9,873 nt of DNA, from assembly GCA_964470995.1 (NCBI GenBank), contig CAYYEP010000023.1:1-9873 (forward strand), given 5' to 3'. This DNA comes from UBA5738 sp964470995 (GTDB taxonomy: Bacteria; Patescibacteriota; Minisyncoccia; Minisyncoccales; UBA5738). The notes beneath the pieces are model-generated. The model ran no database searches. It was not told the DNA's origin and saw only the letters and a list, made by a program, of their open reading frames with translations. The position numbers were made by a program, and so were the translations under genes. This document shows, piece after piece, positions 5,900 through 9,873 of this stretch. Each line of letters begins with the position of its first letter. The stretch's first letter is position 1.

Positions 5900-7180
5900 T
5901 TAATTTACCGTAGTACCATCGTCAATATTTTTGGCAATGGTGGCCATCGGCCCCACAAAACAATTCTTGCCGATAAAGCGGGCGGGCATAAAAGTCGCCC
6001 GAGTACCGATCTTGGAATTGCGGCCAACAATAACACCTAGAGAAGTTAAACCGGTATCCACTTTGGAAAGGATTTTGACGCCGTTTTTTTCCTTTTTAAC
6101 CCGGGCCGATATTAACCCGCGGTCAATGCGGATATTGGCAGTGATCGAGCCTGCCCCCACTCTCACTCCTTCGGATAATATCGAGTCGCCGAAATACCCC
6201 GAATGCACATGGACATCGGGCTGAAAAATGGAGCGGCCAACTTCGCATAACGCGCCCACCATGGCGCCGGCTTCCAGGTTGCAGTCGCGCACCACCGAAT
6301 TATTGCCCACGATCGAATTGTCGCCGATATAACAGGGGCCCTTGATAACCGCACCTTCATAAATTTTTACATTTTCGCCAATAATAACATTCCCTTCAAT
6401 GGCCGCGCTTTTGGCAACTTGCGCCGATTTGGCAATTTGTTTTTTAACCAGCAATTTGTCGAAAAGATATTTTTTAACCTTGAATAAATGCCAGGGGTAC
6501 TTGAGTGAAACCCCCTTGTAATCCTTGTCCAGAACCACGATTCGCGAATCGTGTTCGCGGGTATAGGCGGACAGCGCCACTTCAAATTCCTGGTTAAAAT
6601 GCGTGGTGCCGAATGTTTTTTCGAGATAATCGAAATATTTATTATCGAGAAGATAAACTCCTTTAACTTTAAGATTGGACGGTTCTTTGCCTTGCGCGGG
6701 TTTTTCAATGACTTCGAAAAGCCGGTCTCCTTCCACGCGCGGACAACCATAGAGCCACGGCTCGGACGTGGGCTGGCCGATTAAAACGGTTTGGGCAGCG
6801 GTCTGACGACTTTTTTGCAGCATTTTTTCGCAAACTTCCCGACAATCGATGCTGTGGCCAAACACCACAAAGAACTGGCCGCTGATGTGTTCGCGGGCGG
6901 TAAAAGCGGCTTTCCCCTGGCCATTGGCTTGGTCCTGGATCACGTATTTGACATTTTCGACCCCTAGCGGGAGATCCTTAAGGGCGTTTTCGGCATCACG
7001 GTTTGGCCCTTGTACGACTACGACTTCTTTGACGCCAACCTTACCCAAACCGTTGATAGTGTACCAGATGAGCGGCCGGCCCATGATCTTGAGCAAACTT
7101 TTGTGTTGGGAATTAAGCGGCCAAAGCCGGGAAGATTCGCCCGCGGCAAGGACCACCGCCTGCAATGATTGGTTTGCCAT
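5900..7180 (-). CDS. GlmU-like sugar-phosphate nucleotidyltransferase/acyltransferase (archaeal type)
   Basis: A 426-residue two-domain protein. Residues 7-235 are a nucleotidyltransferase fold (LAAGESSRLWPL at 11-22, Lys27, NGQG at 86-89, IEKP at 158-161, SNLKVKGVY at 168-176). Residues 255-420 are a left-handed beta-helix of hexapeptide repeats. From memory of the family, the layout resembles archaeal ST0452/MJ1101-type GlmU more than E. coli GlmU: PWHLFKVKKYLFDK closes domain 1, and HSGYFGDS plus GAGSITANIRID lie in domain 2, with His326 at the acetyltransferase catalytic position. The expected role is making UDP-GlcNAc from GlcN-1-P. However, the metal-binding Asp of the usual GD motif is His109 (FGHS) and the second Asp (usual DVGRPW) is Ser225 (SLKYPW), and the GxGTR loop reads GESSR. 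Uridylyltransferase activity is therefore doubtful while acetyl transfer looks intact. Its ATG is 1 base after the yvcK-like stop: translationally coupled. Confidence 0.9.
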   Translation of the reverse strand: MANQSLQAVVLAAGESSRLWPLNSQHKSLLKIMGRPLIWYTINGLGKVGVKEVVVVQGPNRDAENALKDLPLGVENVKYVIQDQANGQGKAAFTAREHISGQFFVVFGHSIDCREVCEKMLQKSRQTAAQTVLIGQPTSEPWLYGCPRVEGDRLFEVIEKPAQGKEPSNLKVKGVYLLDNKYFDYLEKTFGTTHFNQEFEVALSAYTREHDSRIVVLDKDYKGVSLKYPWHLFKVKKYLFDKLLVKKQIAKSAQVAKSAAIEGNVIIGENVKIYEGAVIKGPCYIGDNSIVGNNSVVRDCNLEAGAMVGALCEVGRSIFQPDVHVHSGYFGDSILSEGVRVGAGSITANIRIDRGLISARVKKEKNGVKILSKVDTGLTSLGVIVGRNSKIGTRATFMPARFIGKNCFVGPMATIAKNIDDGTTVN

Positions 7181-7181
7181 A

Positions 7182-8204
7182 TTATTTTTGTTTGCAATTC
7201 GCCAATTTAAAGATTGCTTTAACTACTTTTTTGGGGTCGTAGGCAAATTCGTCTTTCTTTAAAATGTCGGCGCCGATAAATTTAATTTTATCCAAGCCAG
7301 CATCAATGGCCAATTCTTCCCCAACATCGGGACGGCCCTTGCAGTAATCTGACAGTATTTTTTTGTCGATAGGCTTATTGTGATACAAAACAAAATCCAG
7401 GGGCGAGCCCATATAATTTTCGATCTCTTTGGCAAACTTTCCCACGGAAAAACCGTGGGTTTCTCCCTTGCGCGCCACAGTATTGCTGACAAGAATTTTT
7501 TTGCCCCGGGCTTTTTTAAAGATCGCCGGCGCGTCGTCGGCCAAAAAACAAGGCACCAGGCTCGAATAAAGATCGCCTGGGCCAATGGTAATAATATCCG
7601 CTTCCAGAATCGCTTTTTTCGACAATGGGAAAAGCTTGACTGCGGGCTTGGGAAATATTTTTTTGATCTTTAAATTCGGGTCGTGTTTTGTTGGAACCTC
7701 AATCTCGCCTTCGCCTTCCACAATCTGGCCGTCCTCCATTTCGGCGTAAATATGGGCCTTGTCAATGATCATGGGAAGCGCCCGGTTACCGCCCAATTCC
7801 ATAAATTCGGTAACAATAGCCATCGCCCGGCGATGGTCTTTTAGGTGGTATTCCAAACCGGCAATAAACGCGTTGGCAAAAACATGGCCTTTATGCCCGT
7901 CGGCAAACACTTCGCCGCCAAACCGGAATTTCCAAAGATCTTTTTTCCACCGGGGCGCGTTGGATAATGCCAAAACGTGGCGGCGGATGTCGCCCGGAGG
8001 CAGAACGCCAAAATGTTCCCGGAATTGACCGGCGGCACCGCCGCTGTCAACCATGGATGTAATACCGGTTAATTCAACCGGGTATTTTTTTAATGGTTCA
8101 AGTAAAACCCGGGGCATCAAATTGCCGCCTCCAAGACAAACAATTTTGAATTTTTTGGTGATTTTCGGCTTTTTTGGGGCCGTTACTTCTTTTTTTGCCG
8201 CCAT
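7182..8204 (-). CDS. YvcK/CofD-like family protein (gluconeogenesis factor type)
   Basis: A 340-residue cytoplasmic protein of the CofD/YvcK fold. After a Lys/Pro-rich tail (1-18) come the Rossmann-like start CLGGGNLMPRVL (23-34), VDSGGAAGQFREHFG (52-66, usual form DDGGSSG), LPPGDIRRHVLAL (68-80), a GHKGHVFANAF segment, ALPMIIDKAHIYAEMEDG, ADIITIGPGDLYSSLVP and SNTVARKGETHGFS. These match bacterial YvcK, which binds UDP-GlcNAc and links carbon flux to peptidoglycan synthesis, more than true F420-pathway CofD; no F420 genes are seen. The DDGGSSG change to VDSGGAAG is an unusual variant. It leads a two-gene operon with the glmU-like gene, transcribed from the promoter shared with murA. Functional coupling is therefore plausible: a UDP-GlcNAc sensor next to a UDP-GlcNAc producer and consumer. 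Confidence 0.9.
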   Translation of the reverse strand: MAAKKEVTAPKKPKITKKFKIVCLGGGNLMPRVLLEPLKKYPVELTGITSMVDSGGAAGQFREHFGVLPPGDIRRHVLALSNAPRWKKDLWKFRFGGEVFADGHKGHVFANAFIAGLEYHLKDHRRAMAIVTEFMELGGNRALPMIIDKAHIYAEMEDGQIVEGEGEIEVPTKHDPNLKIKKIFPKPAVKLFPLSKKAILEADIITIGPGDLYSSLVPCFLADDAPAIFKKARGKKILVSNTVARKGETHGFSVGKFAKEIENYMGSPLDFVLYHNKPIDKKILSDYCKGRPDVGEELAIDAGLDKIKFIGADILKKDEFAYDPKKVVKAIFKLANCKQK

Positions 8205-8243
8205 AAATAAAATTTGATTTATTCCAATTTATTCCTTAGACTG

Positions 8244-8249
8244 TATAAT
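8244..8249 (+). promoter_or_regulatory. -10 element of the murA promoter
   Basis: A perfect TATAAT on the plus strand, 42 bases before the murA ATG. The -35 is poor (TTCCAA at 16-nt spacing). The same base pairs, shifted by one, form the -10 of the leftward promoter. The predicted start of transcription is near 8256, giving a leader of about 36 nt without a Shine-Dalgarno. Confidence 0.6.
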
Positions 8250-8273
8250 AACCTAAAAAACACGCGGTTTCAA
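8245..8273 (-). promoter_or_regulatory. Promoter of the yvcK-like/glmU-like operon
   Basis: On the minus strand -35 TTGAAA (8268-8273; five of six) is followed after exactly 17 nt by -10 TATTAT (8245-8250; five of six). The ATG is at 8204, so the leader is about 34 nt. This is a good sigma-70-type promoter whose -10 coincides with that of murA. Confidence 0.72.
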
Positions 8274-8291
8274 TCCAATTTTTATCTAAAC

Positions 8292-9551
8292 ATGATACAA
8301 AAATTTTTAATAAAAGGCGGCAATAAACTTAACGGCGAAATGGCGGTCGCGGGATATAAGAACAGCGCCGGCGCGGTTTTGGCCGCGGCTCTGTTAACCG
8401 AAGAAACGTGCGTGATTGATAACCTGCCCCGTTGTACTGACGTAATCGACCAAATCGATATCATCGAACAAATGGGCTGCAAGATCGAATGGTTAAATGA
8501 CCACAAAATAAAGCTTAACGCCAAAGACATTGATCCGGAAAAAATTCCGTTCGCGCTGTTTGAAAAAATGCGGGTTTCCATTCTTCTGATCGGCCCTCTG
8601 TTGGCGCGCTTTCGCAAGTTTAAGGTGCCCCACCCGGGCGGCGATAAGATCGGCATCCGGCCGGTAAAAATCCACTTTGAAACTTTAAAAAAATTCGGCG
8701 TCAAATTTTGGGAAGAAAACGGCTTTTATTGCTTTGAAGTCCCCGAAAAGATCGAAGGAACATTCATTGCTTTGCGGGAGTTTTCGGTTATCGGCACGGA
8801 AATCGTAATGATGCTGGCCGCCGCCGCACATGGTAAAACCACCATCGAGATCGCCGCGGCCGAACCGCAAGTACAGGATATTTGCGCCATGCTTTCAAAA
8901 ATGGGCGCCAAGATCAAGGGATGCGGCGGCCACACCCTGGAAATAGAAGGTTGCGGTAAACTTAAAGGAGTTGAATTTTCGATTTGCGCCGATCCGCTGG
9001 AAACCGGAACTTTTATGATCGCTTTCGCCTTAACCCGCGGGAAAGGAATCATCCACAATACCGAGCCGCAACATTTAACTTTCTTTTTGGAAAGAATGCG
9101 TGATATTGGAGTTGATTTTGAAGTAAGCGGCACTGATATTAAAATCAACCCCAGCGATAATTTTAAAGCCACCAAAATCCAGGTGCTTCCTTATCCGGGA
9201 TTTCCCACTGACCTTCAGCCGCAAACCACGGTGTTGCTCACGCAAGCGCAAGGCAAAAGCCTGATCCACGAACCGCTTTATGAAAACCGTTTCCAATATT
9301 TGCAGGAACTTCGCAAAATGGGCGCGGATATCGAAATCACCGACCCGCACCGGGCGCTGATCTTTGGCAAAAACGAGCTTACCGGCACCAAAGTTGACGC
9401 TTCCGATATCCGCGCGGGTGCGGCGTTGATTTTAGCGGGCCTTGCCGCCCGCGGCGAAACGATCGTGGATAACATTTTCCACATTGAACGCGGTTATGAA
9501 AAATTTGACGAAAAATTGCGTTCTCTGGGAGCCCAAATAGAAAGAATTTAG
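8292..9551 (+). CDS. murA: UDP-N-acetylglucosamine 1-carboxyvinyltransferase MurA, Cys-to-Asp variant
   Basis: MurA transfers enolpyruvate from PEP to UDP-GlcNAc, the first committed step of peptidoglycan synthesis, in the cytoplasm. The length of 419 residues is typical. Seen are KN at 23-24 (GYKNSAG), Arg94, the catalytic loop PGGDKIGIRPVKIH (115-128) with Arg123, FSVIGTEIVMMLAAAA, ADPLETGTF, YPGFPTDLQPQ with the catalytic Asp, NRFQYLQEL, and DIRAGAALILAGLAARGET near the end, covering both EPSP-synthase-type domains. The residue that is Cys115 in E. coli is Asp118 here (codon 8643-8645), as in naturally fosfomycin-resistant MurA of Mycobacterium, Chlamydia and Borrelia. The frame is open back to a TTG at 8214, upstream of the -10, so the ATG at 8292 (MIQKFLIKGG) is used. 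It is the only plus-strand gene, with its own promoter and a very strong terminator. Confidence 0.97.
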   Translation: MIQKFLIKGGNKLNGEMAVAGYKNSAGAVLAAALLTEETCVIDNLPRCTDVIDQIDIIEQMGCKIEWLNDHKIKLNAKDIDPEKIPFALFEKMRVSILLIGPLLARFRKFKVPHPGGDKIGIRPVKIHFETLKKFGVKFWEENGFYCFEVPEKIEGTFIALREFSVIGTEIVMMLAAAAHGKTTIEIAAAEPQVQDICAMLSKMGAKIKGCGGHTLEIEGCGKLKGVEFSICADPLETGTFMIAFALTRGKGIIHNTEPQHLTFFLERMRDIGVDFEVSGTDIKINPSDNFKATKIQVLPYPGFPTDLQPQTTVLLTQAQGKSLIHEPLYENRFQYLQELRKMGADIEITDPHRALIFGKNELTGTKVDASDIRAGAALILAGLAARGETIVDNIFHIERGYEKFDEKLRSLGAQIERI

Positions 9552-9564
9552 TAACTTTGCAATC

Positions 9565-9603
9565 AAAAAGGTCGGACCCTTTCTAGAAGGGTCCGACCTT
9601 TTT
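9565..9603 (+). terminator. Strong Rho-independent terminator of murA
   Basis: A perfect 17-bp inverted repeat (9565-9581 with 9587-9603) with a 5-nt loop, A5 on one side and T5 on the other, starting 13 bases after the murA stop. It works in both directions. Each arm contains a self-complementary nonamer (GGTCGGACC and GGTCCGACC). Confidence 0.93.
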
Positions 9604-9837
9604 GAGGTATTTTTGCATCCTGCCGCAGGGGTTAGGCCCCTTTTAAAAAAAGACAACCAATTCCGAAAAAACAAACTATTTCAAGTATTTCGAATTTGCA
9701 TTTCCGGGGTTCTGCTTGTCCCGAGGTAATCCGAGGGATACTCGCGAGCGGTTAGACCCCTTTAATTTTGTATTCGGATTTTCCGGACTGAAAGGCCAAA
9801 GCGAAGGTCTAACCTTCGTTAATGCGAAGGTTAGACC
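9570..9837. repeat. Six related self-complementary nonamers (GGTYNRRCC)
   Basis: Copies: GGTCGGACC 9570-9578, GGTCCGACC 9590-9598, GGTTAGGCC 9630-9638, GGTTAGACC 9750-9758, GGTCTAACC 9806-9814 and GGTTAGACC 9829-9837. All fit GGTYNRRCC, and most can pair with themselves or with another copy. Several are followed by CTT or CCCTTT. They form the cores of the hairpins in this gene-free stretch. Confidence 0.6.
9627..9644 (+). terminator. Short second hairpin after murA
   Basis: AGGGG and CCCCT (9627-9631 with 9637-9641) form a 5-bp stem with a 5-nt loop, followed by TTT. It may back up the murA terminator. Confidence 0.45.
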
Positions 9838-9842
9838 TTCGC
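9801..9842. repeat. Nested 18-bp inverted repeat
   Basis: A perfect 18-bp inverted repeat (9801-9818 with 9825-9842), loop TTAATG. Each arm is itself an inverted repeat of CGAAGG and CCTTCG around a 5-base centre, so the element can fold as one long stem or as two small hairpins. There is no U tract on either side, so it is not a standard terminator. Confidence 0.7.
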
Positions 9843-9873
9843 GAGCCTCGTTATTATTTCAAATGCGTGGCCA

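Larger units (their letters stand above)
9604..9873. other. Gene-free region with hairpins and short repeats
   Basis: No credible coding frame is found here. Besides the nonamers it holds a direct repeat CCGAGG (9721-9726, 9731-9736), the palindrome CTCGCGAG (9741-9748) and the octamer TCGCGAGC twice (9742-9749 and 9839-9846). Base composition in 9700-9760 is richer in GC than normal spacer DNA, and the stretch may belong to a dispersed intergenic repeat. What lies beyond the right edge is unknown. Confidence 0.5.

Noticed and set aside
8214..8291. Upstream TTG start of murA adding 26 residues
   Set aside because: The TTG lies before the predicted -10 and transcript start, and MurA normally begins at MIQKFLIKGG-like sequence.
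8726..9175. Open frame on the minus strand inside murA
   Set aside because: It is a shadow of murA codon structure; murA is unmistakable on the other strand.
9570..9842. CRISPR-like array after murA
   Set aside because: The repeated units are only 9 bases, vary in the centre and have irregular spacing; they are hairpin cores, not CRISPR repeats with spacers.

Overview
The window reads as chromosomal DNA from a Candidate Phyla Radiation (Patescibacteria-like) bacterium. This is inferred from the compact layout, the absence of any convincing Shine-Dalgarno sequence at the chosen start codons, the gene families present (archaeal-type GlmU-like protein, YvcK/CofD-like protein, DUF134, DUF5320, thioredoxin-DsbD fusion) and the cell-wall gene murA. 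TGA is used as a stop by the first gene, which argues against the recoded code-25 CPR lineages. No phylum-level assignment below this is claimed.

Ten protein genes are supported: nine on the minus strand and only murA on the plus strand. From the left edge: a noncoding edge with a bidirectional terminator (1-183); a DUF134 helix-turn-helix protein; a thioredoxin plus DsbD/CcdA-like membrane protein; an SDR oxidoreductase; a small Gly/Met/Cys-rich DUF5320 protein whose promoter carries a 14-bp palindrome. Together these look like a redox/metal-themed block, although most genes have their own terminators.

The middle holds a two-gene unit, a BadF/BadG-type sugar kinase followed by tsaD, which makes the tRNA t6A modification. 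Next comes an isolated orphan gene (5317-5712) with its own strong promoter and its own terminator and with different codon use. To its right, yvcK-like and glmU-like genes form a tight operon with a 1-nt gap. Diverging from that operon is murA, the first committed step of peptidoglycan synthesis. The two divergent promoters share nearly the same -10 hexamer, so a UDP-GlcNAc synthesis/sensing operon and murA appear to be transcriptionally linked.

The 322 bases after murA contain no gene. They hold a very strong murA terminator and a set of six related self-complementary nonamers (GGTYNRRCC), including a nested 18-bp inverted repeat.

The main points of interest are: MurA with Asp in place of the catalytic Cys, predicting fosfomycin insensitivity; a GlmU-like protein whose nucleotidyltransferase domain has lost both expected metal-binding Asp residues while keeping the acetyltransferase His; the shared -10 divergent promoter; the palindrome over the DUF5320 promoter; and the orphan gene with a stop codon inside a hairpin loop. 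No CRISPR, phage, transposon or defence system was seen.
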